The notes beneath the pieces are model-generated. The model was not told the DNA's origin and made no database searches. It worked only from the letters and a program-made list of their open reading frames with translations. From [Clostridium] scindens (GTDB lineage Bacteria > Bacillota > Clostridia > Lachnospirales > Lachnospiraceae), in the NCBI RefSeq assembly GCF_019597925.1, contig NZ_CP080442.1:785001-849000 (forward strand): DNA of 64,000 nucleotides, written 5' to 3'. The position numbers and the translations under genes are program-made. Positions 6,353 to 15,744 of the stretch are shown here, piece after piece. Positions within the stretch are counted from its first letter, which is position 1. Each line of letters opens with the position of its first letter.

Positions 6353-9300
6353 GCAAAGCCCTTGACTATATCGAAAACCCGGACAAGACGGACGGAAAAA
6401 TGCTTGTGTCCTCTTTCGGCTGCTCCTATGAAACGGCAGATATTGAATTTGAATATACCTTGTCCCAAGCACTCCAAAAGGGGAACAATTTAGCCTTTCA
6501 TCTGATACAGTCCTTTGAGCCGGGGGAAGTCGATTATCAGAAAGCCCATGAAATCGGAAAGCAGCTTGCCGACGCGGTAACAAAGGGGCAGCATGAATAT
6601 GTACTCACGACGCACATTGACAAAGGACACGTCCACAATGTACGCCCGGATAGGGCAATGAGAAAAGCAGTATGAGGTACTGCCCCGTAAGATAACGCGG
6701 GAAACAACCAGCCTAACCGAAAGGCGAAAGCTGACACGGGAACACAGTACGGCTGGAAAGCGGTAAGTCACCTAAAGGCAATCGGGTGCGACTGAACCGC
6801 AATGTTAATCGGATATAAGGTATAAGTTGGATTTACTGAACGTGAGCTTCCAGTTTCTGTTATGTGCCGATAGAGGAAAATTGCCTGAAACCTCTGGTAC
6901 GGAAAAGGCAAGTTATGGTTGTGGGCTTGTCGGTTATCAATCATTCCGTACAACCTGTAGGGGAACCTATGGTAACGAAGCGAAAGCGATACCGAGAATC
7001 CGAATTTACCAAGTCTCATTGCTAACCGGGGATGCCCTAACCAGGAGTGCCGCACGAAAGGGGGAATGAAAAAGCGGCTATGGCTTTGGAGCCTGAAAAT
7101 CCTGCATGGGTACGGAGTGCTCGTAGTAGTCCGAGAGGGGTAATGACCCTTACATGGCGAAGGGGCACAGTTATTGCGCACTAAAATTAGAAGTTGATTA
7201 GGGAGGAAAACCTCACATGAAGCCAACAACGGAAATTTTAGCAAGAATCAGTCAAAACTCACTTGCAAATAAAGAAGAAGTATTTACAAAACTGTATCGC
7301 TATCTGTTGCGTCCTGACATTTACTTTGTGGCATACAAAAACCTGTATGCCAACAACGGTGCGGCAACAAAAGGAGTAAACGAGGATACGGCGGACGGTT
7401 TCAGTGAAGCCAAAATAGATAGTATTATCAAAGCATTGGCGGACGAAACCTATCAGCCCATGCCGGTGAGGCGAACCTATATCCAGAAGAAGAATAACCG
7501 CAAAAAGCTGCGTCCCTTAGGTATACCAACCTTTACTGACAAATTGGTGCAGGAAGTGTTGCGGATGATACTGGAAGCGGTATATGAACCTATCTTTCTG
7601 GATGTCTCCCACGGTTTTAGGCCAAAAAGAAGTTGTCATACGGCCTTAAAACAGTTGAGACGGGAGTTCAACGGTACGCGTTGGTTTGTTGAAGGCGACA
7701 TCAAAGGTTGCTTTGACAACATCAACCACGCTGTTCTTGTAGGCTTGCTGAACAATAAAATCAAGGACGCTCGGATAACCAAGCTGATTTACAAATTCCT
7801 AAAAGCAGGATATTTAGAGAATTGGCAGTACCATAAGACGTACAGCGGTACACCGCAAGGCGGTATCATTTCTCCGCTACTCGCCAACATCTACCTGCAT
7901 GAATTGGACAAGTTTGTAATGAAGTTGAAATCCGAATTTGACACGCCCGGAGTGGGACAAATCACACCTGAATACCGAGAGCTGCACAATGAAATCAAAC
8001 GGCTATCCCACCGCTTGACGAAAGTAACAGGTGAGGAAAGGGAAATGGTGCTGGCAGAGTATAAGCCCAAACGTCAGAAACTGATGACCATTCCCTGCAC
8101 TGCGCAGACCGACAAAAAACTGAAATATGTTCGGTATGCGGATGATTTTCTAATAGCAGTCAAGGGAAACCGTGAGGACTGTCAATGGATTAAGAGCAAA
8201 CTGGCCGAGTTTATCGGAGATACACTGAAAATGGAACTCAGTGAAGATAAAACGCTCATAACCCATAGCAGTAAATGTGCAAGGTTCTTAGGCTATGATG
8301 TGCGTGTGCGCAGAAGCGGAAAAATAAAGCGGGGTGGCCCCGGTCATGTAAAAATGCGTACCCTCAATGGGGGTGTAGAACTGTTGGTGCCACTTAACGA
8401 TAAAATCCGTCAATTCGTTTTCACTAAAGGTGTGGCGATACAGAAGAAAGATGGTTCCATGTTTCCAGTTCATCGGAAATATCTGGTTGGGCTCACAGAC
8501 TTAGAAATCGTTTCAGTATACAATGCGGAGTTAAGAGGAATATGCAACTATTATGGTATGGCAAGCAACTTTTGCAAGCTGCACTATCTTGCCTACCTTA
8601 TGGAATACAGTTGCTTAAAAACCCTTGCTTCAAAGCATAAAACCAGCCTATCCAAAACCATTGACAAGTTTAATGATGGCACAGGAAAATGGGGTATACC
8701 CTATGAAACGAAGCAGGGAAACAAAAGGCGTTACTTCGCAAATTACGCCGACTGCAAAGGCAAGGGCCCTGCTACGGATTACATCAGCAATGCTGCCGTT
8801 GTCTACGGATACGCAGTCAATACCCTTGAAAACCGGCTGAAAGCAAAGGTCTGTGAGTTATGCGGAACGACAGAGAGCGACCATTACGAGGTTCACCACA
8901 TTAACAAACTCAAAAATCTCAAAGGCAAGGAACGGTGGGAAATCGCAATGATTGCCAAACACAGAAAAACGCTTGTGGTGTGCAGGGATTGCCACCGCAG
9001 TATTATCCACAAAAAGTGAGTTTTGTCTGAACGAGCAGTAACAGAGCCGTATACTCCGAGAGGGGTACGTACGGTTCCCGGAGAGGGTGGCGCAAACCTA
9101 TCACAGCAATGTGACAAGGCGGTGCTTCCCTACTCCACCACATTATTTTCTGCGCCGTAAATTTCGTAGACCACCGCAAATATAATTCCAACAAAAGGAG
9201 CTATTACGGCATACGGAACATGAGCGACAAGCTGTGTCGGGAAAATGGCTTGTCCGTCGTCGTTCCCGGCAAGGGCAGCAAGGGAAAGAGCTATGCGGAG

Positions 9301-10158
9301 TACCAGGCAGAAAAGACGGGTACAAGTTGGAAAGGCAAGCTAAAGATTGCCGTTGACGCGCTTATCCCCCAAGTTTCCAGTTTTGAGGAATTGTTGCAGC
9401 GGTTACAGGCGGCGGGCTATGAGATAAAGCCGGGGAAATATGTGTCATGCCGCGCCCCCGGACAGGAACGCTTCACCCGTCTTAAAACCCTCGGCGCGGA
9501 TTATACAGAGGAAGCCATAAGGGAACGGATAGCGGGCAGACGGGCAAAGGCGGCGAAAGCCCCCAGAGAGCAGCGCGGCGTTTCGCTGCTTATCGACATT
9601 GAGAACAGTATCAAGGCGGCGCAGAGTAAGGGCTATGAACAGTGGGCGAAAATCCACAATCTGAAACAGGCAGCAAAGACCATGAATTTCTTGACGGAAC
9701 ATAAGATTGAACAGTACGCGGATTTAGTCAGCCGGATTGAAGAAATGGCAGCGGAAAGCGGACAGGCGGCAGACGCATTGAAGGACGCGGAAAAGCGGCT
9801 TGCGGACATGGCGGTGCTTATCAAGAATGTTTCCACCTACCAAAAGACAAAGCCCGTCTATGACGCATACCGCAAGGCAAGGAACAGGGAGAAGTACCGC
9901 GCCGGACAGGAACAGGCGATTATCCTACATGAAGCCGCCGCAAGGTCGCTGAAAGCGGCGGGCATTGCAAAGCTCCCGAACCTTGCCGCGCTGCAATCGG
10001 AATATGAAGCCCTCCAAGCGCAGAAAGAAGCCCTTTATGCCGACTATGGGAAGCTGAAAAAGAAAGTCCGGGAATACGATATTATCAAGCAGAACATTGA
10101 CAGCATTTTACAGGCAGACAGGCAGCCGGAACGGGAAAAGGGAACAGAGCGCGGATAA
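6313..10158 (+). CDS. Relaxase (MobA/VirD2-like), split by a group II intron
   Basis: The nicking and strand-transfer protein of conjugation. Exon 1 (6313-6639, 109 codons) reads MAVTKIKPIKSTLSKALDYI to THIDKGHVHN; exon 2 (9139-10,158, 339 codons) resumes HIIFCAVNFVDHRKYNSNK. Joined, the HxDxxHxHxH metal-binding motif III is restored (HIDKGHVHNH), so the intron sits exactly inside the active site. The joined protein is 448 residues with a long coiled-coil C-terminal half. The exon boundary falls on a codon boundary and both exons are in frame after splicing. No conjugation is possible unless the intron splices. Confidence 0.88.
7217..9019 (+). CDS. ltrA: Group II intron reverse transcriptase/maturase with HNH endonuclease
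   Basis: The intron-encoded protein that helps splicing and carries out retrohoming. Reverse-transcriptase blocks are visible: RPLGIPTFTDKLVQ, GFRPKRSCHTAL, DIKGCFDNINH, GTPQGGIISPLLANIYL and the catalytic YADD (YVRYADDFLIAVKG). A maturase X domain follows, and the C-terminus is an HNH endonuclease (CELC...DHYEVHHINKLKN...CRDCHRSI). At 600 residues it matches LtrA. The start at 7217 follows GGGAGGAAAACCTCAC. Confidence 0.95.
   Translation: MKPTTEILARISQNSLANKEEVFTKLYRYLLRPDIYFVAYKNLYANNGAATKGVNEDTADGFSEAKIDSIIKALADETYQPMPVRRTYIQKKNNRKKLRPLGIPTFTDKLVQEVLRMILEAVYEPIFLDVSHGFRPKRSCHTALKQLRREFNGTRWFVEGDIKGCFDNINHAVLVGLLNNKIKDARITKLIYKFLKAGYLENWQYHKTYSGTPQGGIISPLLANIYLHELDKFVMKLKSEFDTPGVGQITPEYRELHNEIKRLSHRLTKVTGEEREMVLAEYKPKRQKLMTIPCTAQTDKKLKYVRYADDFLIAVKGNREDCQWIKSKLAEFIGDTLKMELSEDKTLITHSSKCARFLGYDVRVRRSGKIKRGGPGHVKMRTLNGGVELLVPLNDKIRQFVFTKGVAIQKKDGSMFPVHRKYLVGLTDLEIVSVYNAELRGICNYYGMASNFCKLHYLAYLMEYSCLKTLASKHKTSLSKTIDKFNDGTGKWGIPYETKQGNKRRYFANYADCKGKGPATDYISNAAVVYGYAVNTLENRLKAKVCELCGTTESDHYEVHHINKLKNLKGKERWEIAMIAKHRKTLVVCRDCHRSIIHKK
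9044..9077 (+). ncRNA. Group II intron domain V
   Basis: A 34-nt hairpin starting GAGCCGTATAC and ending GTACGGTTC with a GAGA-type tetraloop region and the AGC catalytic triad near its base. It is the most conserved ribozyme element and fixes the intron's orientation. Confidence 0.85.
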
Positions 10159-10221
10159 GGATAGCAAAATCCCCGCCGCTGTGCTATGATAGGGCTATCA
10201 AAAAGCAGAGGAGCGTTGAGC

Positions 10222-10473
10222 ATGGAAAACCAGAAAATGCCGGAATATGAAACCATACGCGCCGCCGTTGCCGGGGAAAAATGGGCGGTGGAGAAAGTCG
10301 TGGAGTGCTACAAGGACGAAATCGACAGGCTATCGACGGTAGCGGTCAGACAGCCGGACGGAAGCACGAAACAGGAAATCAACGAAGATATGCGCCAGTC
10401 CATCACAAAGAAGCTGATAGAAGCCCTCCCGCAGTTCCCGCTTGAAGAAATGGAAAAGGGAAATGTCAGATAG
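10222..10473 (+). CDS. HTH_16-type helix-turn-helix protein
   Basis: An 83-residue protein related to the HTH protein at 2642 (TIRAAVAGEKWAVEKVVECY, then a region reading QEINEDMRQSITKKLIEALP). The ATG at 10,222 follows GAGGAGCG; upstream codons lack a ribosome site. It ends the plus-strand mobilisation block and is followed by a strong terminator. Probably regulatory, by analogy with Tn916 Orf8; no direct evidence. Confidence 0.75.
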   Translation: MENQKMPEYETIRAAVAGEKWAVEKVVECYKDEIDRLSTVAVRQPDGSTKQEINEDMRQSITKKLIEALPQFPLEEMEKGNVR

Positions 10474-10484
10474 GCAAAAAAAGA

Positions 10485-10529
10485 ACAGGGCGCGGAAGCC
10501 AGTATATGACTTCCGCGCCCTGTCTTTTT
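10485..10529 (+). terminator. Strong terminator after the mobilisation block
   Basis: ACAGGGCGCGGAAG (10,485-10,498) pairs perfectly with CTTCCGCGCCCTGT (10,510-10,523) over 14 bp, followed by CTTTTT. It separates the plus-strand genes from the convergent transfer operon. Confidence 0.92.
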
Positions 10530-10550
10530 ATGGGTGCTGTTTTCGTGAAT

Positions 10551-10662
10551 GTTACGCAGTAGAACGCCATTTTTGGGGGTAAAGGTATAAAGTATCGCCT
10601 ATCCGATTTTCACGCCCGGAAAGCCCTGTAAATCAAGGGATTTTCCGCGCCTACTGCGTAAC
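10551..10662. repeat. 112-bp element with 12-bp inverted ends, copy 1
   Basis: It begins GTTACGCAGTAG and ends with the exact inverse CTACTGCGTAAC. A second copy of exactly the same length lies at 31,156-31,267 in the same orientation, sharing the ends and internal blocks such as GGTATAAA. The last codons and TAG stop of the adjacent VLP gene lie inside the right inverted end. The pair brackets the minus-strand transfer region. Nature unknown. Confidence 0.8.
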
Positions 10663-11016
10663 AGGGGCGCGTCTTTTCCTCATGCGCTCGGCGGCTTGTC
10701 TGCGGGTGATACGTTTCCGGCAGACGGGGCAGTATTTGACACTGTTAGAGGTTGACGCAAAGAACGCGCCGCACTCGGTACATTTCTTCTTATCCCCTGT
10801 CTGGTAAAGCTCCGCATAAAGCAGCCTGTCGGCGGGAAGCACCGCAACCCGGAACCACTTGCAGAGAAGCGAATAGGAAATGAGCTGCGGACATACGCAC
10901 TCGTCCCCGTCGTCCAGTAAGATACAGTTCCCGTTATCATAATTGCAGCACGTCCGGCGCACAAGGGCGTTGACTTTCCGGCTCTGGGGCGGCGTCAGCC
11001 GCTTAACCCCGTTCAT
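10651..11016 (-). CDS. Cysteine-rich VLP-domain protein
   Basis: A 121-residue conserved protein of Firmicute conjugative elements, function unknown. Two cysteine clusters (CCNYDNGNCILLDDGDECVC and CTECGAFF...YCPVC) suggest zinc binding, and the hydrophobic middle contains VAVLPADRLLY, the VLP signature. It is the last gene of the minus-strand transfer operon. Its stop codon is supplied by the inverted end of the 112-bp repeat, which hints that the original C-terminus could have been altered by that repeat. Confidence 0.75.
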   Translation of the reverse strand: MNGVKRLTPPQSRKVNALVRRTCCNYDNGNCILLDDGDECVCPQLISYSLLCKWFRVAVLPADRLLYAELYQTGDKKKCTECGAFFASTSNSVKYCPVCRKRITRRQAAERMRKRRAPVTQ

Positions 11017-11219
11017 ACTTCATCAGCGGCGTAAATGGGAAGCTCTGCAAATTCCGCTTCGGTCAAAGCGTCCACTTTGGAAAGGGTGCGCTTTGCAAGC
11101 TCCCGCATATCCGCGTCCATGTAGGGCAGCGCGGCGTTGACATTCTCAATCAAAGCCCGCTTGCCGCCCTCGTTGTAAATGCTCAAAAGGTTTGTTTCTT
11201 CAACAGTCAGTCTAATCAT
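11013..11219 (-). CDS. Transposon-transfer assisting protein (TTRAP family)
   Basis: A small acidic protein of 68 residues (MIRLTVEETNLLSIYNEGGK, then RALIENVNAALPYMD) typical of the TTRAP family in Tn1549-like elements, thought to assist transfer. The start at 11,219 is seven bases after GGAGG. Its stop overlaps the start of the VLP gene by four bases, consistent with a tight operon. Confidence 0.8.
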   Translation of the reverse strand: MIRLTVEETNLLSIYNEGGKRALIENVNAALPYMDADMRELAKRTLSKVDALTEAEFAELPIYAADEV

Positions 11220-11221
11220 GC

Positions 11222-12175
11222 TCATACCTCCATATCGTGATTTTTTGTTTTTGCCGCCGCCTTTTTCGGGGCGGTCTTTGCCTTGTCTGCTTTAAGCTGC
11301 GCCCGGATAGAGGGGCGGGGCTTCCTTATCTCCCTGTCCCGGTTCTCCCCCTTGTCAATCAGCGCATACGTCCCATGTCTGCCCTCGATTTTGGAAAAGG
11401 AAAGGGTCTTGTAGGGCAGCATGGAGAAAAGGCGGTCAGTGTCCTTTGTGGCTGCAAGCCGCATGAACGCCGGGGAAAGCTCTGCCATGAAATGGGTCTT
11501 GTTCGGGCTGTTCGGCTCGTAATGCCGCTTCATTTCCCGCACAATGCGCCGCGCTTCCGTTTAAATCAGCCCGTCCCGCAAAGCTGCGATATGCATTTTG
11601 AAATCCCCCGGCGAAAGCTGCTCCCGGCTGCGCCGTTCTTCCTGTAAGAGCGATTGCAGCGCGTCCGGGTCGTTGGGTACGGCTTCAAAGCGTTCAAATT
11701 TCCCAAGCTGCGGGTCTGGGGTTCCGTCAAAATATCTCCCGGCTTCCTGTACCCTTTCCCCATGCTCATAAATCAGCTTCACCGTATCGGCGGGCAGCTC
11801 CTTTTCCTTGACGCGCTCATAATGTTTAGAGTAGTCCAGTTCGTACAGATTGCCCTTGATTTTCCCGCGCTCCTTTCCCGTCAGCTCGATTGCATAGGCA
11901 AGAACGCGGTCGCTTGTCTGCTCCATGTAGAAACGCCATGTGTTGTGGGGCGCGGTGTCTTTGAGGAAAACGTCGCGCTCCCGGAAACAGTGCGTCCCGG
12001 ACGGGCGGCAGAACCACAAAAGTGTTTTGTCCTCCCTGTGGGGGCTTGCCGCCGCCTTTGCGATAATCTCTTTGTCAATGTCTAAGTCGCTCTGGTAAAA
12101 GCCTGTGTTCTGCTTCATAATCGCTTCAAGGGAAGCAAACAAATCCATGTTTTCAAATTTGCTCTGTTCCGGCAT
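11222..12175 (-). pseudogene. Conserved conjugative-element protein split by an in-frame stop
   Basis: Two open frames (12,175-11,561 and 11,542-11,222) lie in exactly the same frame, separated only by one TAA at 11,561-11,563 and six sense codons. The second part has no ribosome site. Read through, the protein would be about 316 residues, ending with RPSIRAQLKADK, a tail shared with its upstream neighbour. The simplest reading is a CAA-to-TAA nonsense mutation. I do not recognise the function of the N-terminal part (MPEQSKFENMDLFASLEAIM). Confidence 0.7.
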
Positions 12176-12178
12176 GGG

Positions 12179-15100
12179 TCAGCTCCTTTCCAAGTCCTGT
12201 GACTTCTGCTTTGCGTTTTTCTTCTGTGCCTTTTCCTTGTCGGCTCTAAGCTGCGCCCGGATAGAGGGTTTCTTTTCCGGCTTCGCTCCCTTGCCGCGCT
12301 CCTTGTCGGCTTTGACAGCGTTAGCCAGGTCAACAAGGGAAATCTGCTCGCCCGCCTTTACCTTTGCTTCCAGTTCGTCAACGGTGGGGGTGTTGTTGAT
12401 GATACCGTCAATCATGTTCCCGTTCTGCTCTGTGGTCTGCTCGGCGGTTTTCAAGGGATTGTCCCGCTGCGCCTGTTCTGCGGCAACGGCAAACGCCCGC
12501 GTCCCATTCCCCATAATCAGATACTTTCCGTCGTCCGACTGGTGGTGAAAGCCATATCCGGCGGCTTCTATCTGCTCCCGGCTCATGGCGGTCACATGGA
12601 AAGTCCCCCTCGGTGTCTTGACAGTTTCGCCCGTTTCCAAGTCGTCCGGGGTAAGCTGCTTTTGCTCCTGTAAAAACTCCGGCACTTCCCGAAAACCTAC
12701 ACTGTCAACGAAATGCGCCGCGTCCTGTCCGTCCTGATGAAGCACTACCACGTCGGAAACGGAAAGGCTGTGTCCCTTAAAATCTTTGGGGTGGTCGATA
12801 TTGAAACAGGTGTAAATATCTTCAAGGGAAGTTTCCGGCGCAAGGGGCGCGGAATAGACAAGCTCATAGTTCGCCCTGTCAACCACATTCCCCGCCGCCT
12901 GCAGGCGGTCGTAAGGCTCAAAGCGGAAATCCCTTGTTTCGTCCCCGCCCTTTATCTGGTAAATGGAAAAGGTGTCTTTGTCCTGTCCGGCGGTCTGCGC
13001 CGTTTCCTGTGCCTTTGCGTAAAGCTGCTTCACGTCGCCCTCGGTCAGCTCGCCGCTTTTGAGCTGCCCCATAAGCTCGCGGCATTTCTCCGGCGTTCCC
13101 GTATAAAGCACGTCGCCCATTTTCGCCCGCCCGTTCTCCTGTGTCACATAGGCTTGCAAGAGGTAGCTGTTTTCCCGGCTGTCGCTGTAAGGGTTCCGGC
13201 GCACTCTGTAAATCGTTTCCGGGGTAAAGGCTTCTTTCGGGGCTGCGCCCGCTTTTTCCTGTGCGCCGGATTTTCCCGGTGCGGCTGCTTCCGGCTCCGG
13301 CTTCTCCGGCGCGGCTTCCTGTCCCTCTCTGGTGGGCTGCTCCTGTCCGGCGGTCTGCTCCTTGTCCTGTGCCTTTTGCAGCTCCGCTAAGTTCTCGTCT
13401 ATGGAATTGATAATCTCGGCGGCTGCGCTGCGTATCGTTTCAAGGGAGCTTTTCAGCTCGGACAGCTCCCGCCCGCTGCTCCACCCGGCGACATAGCCGA
13501 AAGAGTAGTCCGACGTGTCAAGCCCGTAATGTTGGCAGACAGTATAGGCGACGCTTTCCGCTTCGACTTCGCGGGTGCGGCGGTCAACGTGGGGCTGCTG
13601 CTCGTCCTTTGGCGCGTTGAGGTCAATGTCGTGCAGCTTCGCATGGGCGATTTCGTGAATAGCGGTCTTTAAGGTCTGTAATTCGCTCATGCCCTCGTTG
13701 ATAGCAATGCGCTTGTCCTCCAAGTGGTAGTAGCCATGAGAGCCGCCCTCGATATTCTCAAAGGCGATAGGAACGGGGGAAGTCTTTTCAAGGGCTGCGA
13801 AAAAATCCTTGTAGCGGTCAACGTCGCCTGTCAGCTCGTCAACCGCAATGTCCGGCAGCTCCTTTCCCTCGGTCTGGGAAACGTCAAAGACGGATACCAC
13901 CTTGTAGGCGGGTATGGTGACTTCCTTTTCCTCGGTGACGGGCTTCCCGTCCTTGCCGATAACGGGCTTCTGCGTGTGCGGGTCGATTTTCTGCATTTCC
14001 TGTTTGATTTTATAGGGTGACGGAGCAATGATTTTAATTCCCTTTTGCCCTTTCATCACGTTTCGTTCAAAGTTGTTCTTCCAAGCGGAAAAGCCCGCCA
14101 CAAGGGAAGCGTCCGGCTTCTGCATGGCGATAAGGACGGTGTTTCGGAAGCTGTAATTATGGAATTTTGACATGACTTTCAGATATTCCCGGTAACGCTC
14201 GCTGTCAAAGAGTTCCGCAATACCCTGTTCCAGACGGTCGGTAATCTCTTTGAGCTTTTCGGCGGGCTTCTCGCTCGTCAGCACGATAGGGATAACCGGG
14301 CGCGGCTCCTGTGGCTGCTCTGCGGTCTGCGCCGTTCTCTGCCCCGGCGCGGCTGCGTCCATTTCTACCTTTGACGGGTCGGGTCTTTCCGGCTGCGGGG
14401 GCTGCGGCGTTACCCGGTATTCCTCCGGCACGTCGCGCCCGTCGTACCATTCTGTAAAGGTGTTGCGGTTGTTGTAGATATAGCCCTTTTCGGTAAACAT
14501 ACCGTCGTCGTTAATGGAAGCGTCCCGCCCGTATTCCTCATACATGAAATACTTTTTCGCTTCTTCGGGAAGTTCCGGTTCTTCCAGTTCATCAACCAGA
14601 TAACGCCCGTATTCTTCTTCATTGTGGACGGACGGATAAATCCAGTAGCAGTCAAGGTTCTGTGCAAGGTTGATAATGTCCTGTAAGCTGTCGGCATGGT
14701 CGCCGTATTCAATGGCTGCAATGAATTTCTCCCGGTCGTCGTCAAACTGCATTTCCAAGAGCTTCCCTAAATAGTTCAGCTCGTCGGGGTGGGAATACTC
14801 GCTTAAATGCTCCGTCAAGCCGGGGATAGTGGATTGAAATTCTGTGAAATGCCATTCCTCATAGTGCTTGAAGTCAATCCCGATACGGTCAAAGACTTCT
14901 TTCAGATGTTCGGCAGTCGTGGGGAATGTCACCCATTCGCCCGCGGGTCTGCCCTCGGTGTACTTCCCAAGATTGGAAAGATAGCCGCTTAAAATCGGTT
15001 CTGCCATTTGTTCGCTCCTTTCTTTTTCAATCATGCGGTGCATAAGCTCAAAATCCTCAATGCTCATGCTCCCGTCAAATACATAGGGGTTAAAATCCTC

Positions 15101-15505
15101 CCCGTCCCGGTAGGGCTTTTCGGAAAAGGGAAGCCCCGCTTCATGGGCGGCTGCCCTCGCTTCCTCGATAACCTCCGGGGGAAGCCTGTCGTCATGCGCT
15201 CCGATAAAACCGTCAATGTCGTTCATGCTGTTTTCGTAGTGGTAACGCACTCCGGCGGTCAGCTCGTCAAGGCTCATGTCCTCGCCTAAATACCCGCAAT
15301 AGTAGCCGTTTAAGATAACGGCGGCGGGGTCAATGCTTTTTATTTCCTCTAACCGGCTCCTGTCCTCCGGGTAGAGCGTATCGTCCATATCAAGATGAAA
15401 ATATTCCGCGTTCCATGAACGCCCCTGTTTCCAGAACGCCACCCATGCGATACCGTCCCTAAGCTCGTCTTGATAGTCCTTTACGGTGTCCCGTAAACTT
15501 GCCAT
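12179..15505 (-). CDS. Large antirestriction mosaic: ArdA-like, ArdC-like/metallopeptidase, YodL, DUF4316
   Basis: An 1,108-residue multidomain protein expected to protect incoming single-stranded or naked DNA from restriction. In order: an N-terminal domain of DUF3849 type (about 1-165); an ArdA-like region (about 170-340, SNLGKYTEGRPAGEWVTFPT); a linker; an ArdC-like single-strand-binding region (about 430-560, GFSAWKNNFERNVMKGQKGI); a zincin-type HEIAHAKLH motif near residue 617; a proline/glutamate-rich linker; a YodL domain (about 850-945); and a DUF4316-like tail with RPSIRAQLRADK. The start follows AAAGGAGG. It is translated together with the split gene downstream. Domain edges are approximate and judged by eye. 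Confidence 0.8.
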   Translation of the reverse strand: MASLRDTVKDYQDELRDGIAWVAFWKQGRSWNAEYFHLDMDDTLYPEDRSRLEEIKSIDPAAVILNGYYCGYLGEDMSLDELTAGVRYHYENSMNDIDGFIGAHDDRLPPEVIEEARAAAHEAGLPFSEKPYRDGEDFNPYVFDGSMSIEDFELMHRMIEKERSEQMAEPILSGYLSNLGKYTEGRPAGEWVTFPTTAEHLKEVFDRIGIDFKHYEEWHFTEFQSTIPGLTEHLSEYSHPDELNYLGKLLEMQFDDDREKFIAAIEYGDHADSLQDIINLAQNLDCYWIYPSVHNEEEYGRYLVDELEEPELPEEAKKYFMYEEYGRDASINDDGMFTEKGYIYNNRNTFTEWYDGRDVPEEYRVTPQPPQPERPDPSKVEMDAAAPGQRTAQTAEQPQEPRPVIPIVLTSEKPAEKLKEITDRLEQGIAELFDSERYREYLKVMSKFHNYSFRNTVLIAMQKPDASLVAGFSAWKNNFERNVMKGQKGIKIIAPSPYKIKQEMQKIDPHTQKPVIGKDGKPVTEEKEVTIPAYKVVSVFDVSQTEGKELPDIAVDELTGDVDRYKDFFAALEKTSPVPIAFENIEGGSHGYYHLEDKRIAINEGMSELQTLKTAIHEIAHAKLHDIDLNAPKDEQQPHVDRRTREVEAESVAYTVCQHYGLDTSDYSFGYVAGWSSGRELSELKSSLETIRSAAAEIINSIDENLAELQKAQDKEQTAGQEQPTREGQEAAPEKPEPEAAAPGKSGAQEKAGAAPKEAFTPETIYRVRRNPYSDSRENSYLLQAYVTQENGRAKMGDVLYTGTPEKCRELMGQLKSGELTEGDVKQLYAKAQETAQTAGQDKDTFSIYQIKGGDETRDFRFEPYDRLQAAGNVVDRANYELVYSAPLAPETSLEDIYTCFNIDHPKDFKGHSLSVSDVVVLHQDGQDAAHFVDSVGFREVPEFLQEQKQLTPDDLETGETVKTPRGTFHVTAMSREQIEAAGYGFHHQSDDGKYLIMGNGTRAFAVAAEQAQRDNPLKTAEQTTEQNGNMIDGIINNTPTVDELEAKVKAGEQISLVDLANAVKADKERGKGAKPEKKPSIRAQLRADKEKAQKKNAKQKSQDLERS

Positions 15506-15635
15506 AGTGAAAAACCTCCTTTCTCTGCGGCAGCGTCATAAGCTGCATTTTTTGGCTGCATGGTCTACTACGGGTACGCCCGCATTTCTGCCAAATATTT
15601 TTGAAAATTTTTAGAGGGTGAAGCCCTCCGCAAAA

Positions 15636-15735
15636 GAGGGTTTGGGAAACTTCCCAACAAGCAAAATCCCCGTCCGGCGCGTCAGCGTCGCAACGGGGAT
15701 TTACGGAAGTGGGTACCCGCTTCCTATGCTTGCTA
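15636..15735 (-). other. oriT: Candidate origin of transfer, copy B (inverted relative to copy A)
   Basis: On the minus strand it reads AGCAAGCATAGGAAGCGGG, then GTACCCACTTCCGTA, a 9-bp GC hairpin (AATCCCCGT/ACGGGGATT), and GCTTGTTGGGAAGTTTCCC, nearly the same outer blocks as copy A at 5,899. The centre differs in sequence but again forms a hairpin. It lies between topB and the antirestriction gene. Function as a second oriT, or as an operator shared by both operons, is open. Confidence 0.55.
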
Positions 15736-15744
15736 TTCAAGTTT

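Larger units (their letters stand above)
6640..9138 (+). mobile_element. Group II intron (Ll.LtrB-like) inside the relaxase gene
   Basis: The 5' end GTACGCCCGGATAGGG resembles the GUGCG-type start of Ll.LtrB, and the 3' end is CTACTCCAC. The length is 2,499 bases. A domain-V hairpin is present at 9044-9077, followed by a domain VI-like stem. The intron encodes a full reverse transcriptase/maturase (7217-9019). The site (CACGTCCACAAT upstream, CACATTATTTTC downstream) corresponds to the conserved relaxase motif that Ll.LtrB also occupies in lactococcal ltrB. No break in the ORF is visible, so it may be mobile. Confidence 0.92.

Noticed and set aside
6640..6675. Relaxase ending at the TGA at 6673-6675 as a truncated protein
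   Set aside because: The codons after 6639 belong to the 5' end of the group II intron; exon 2 restores the active-site motif in frame.
11222..11542. A separate 106-residue gene starting at a GTG
   Set aside because: Same frame as the upstream gene, only one stop between them, no ribosome site; better explained as the C-terminal part of a split gene.
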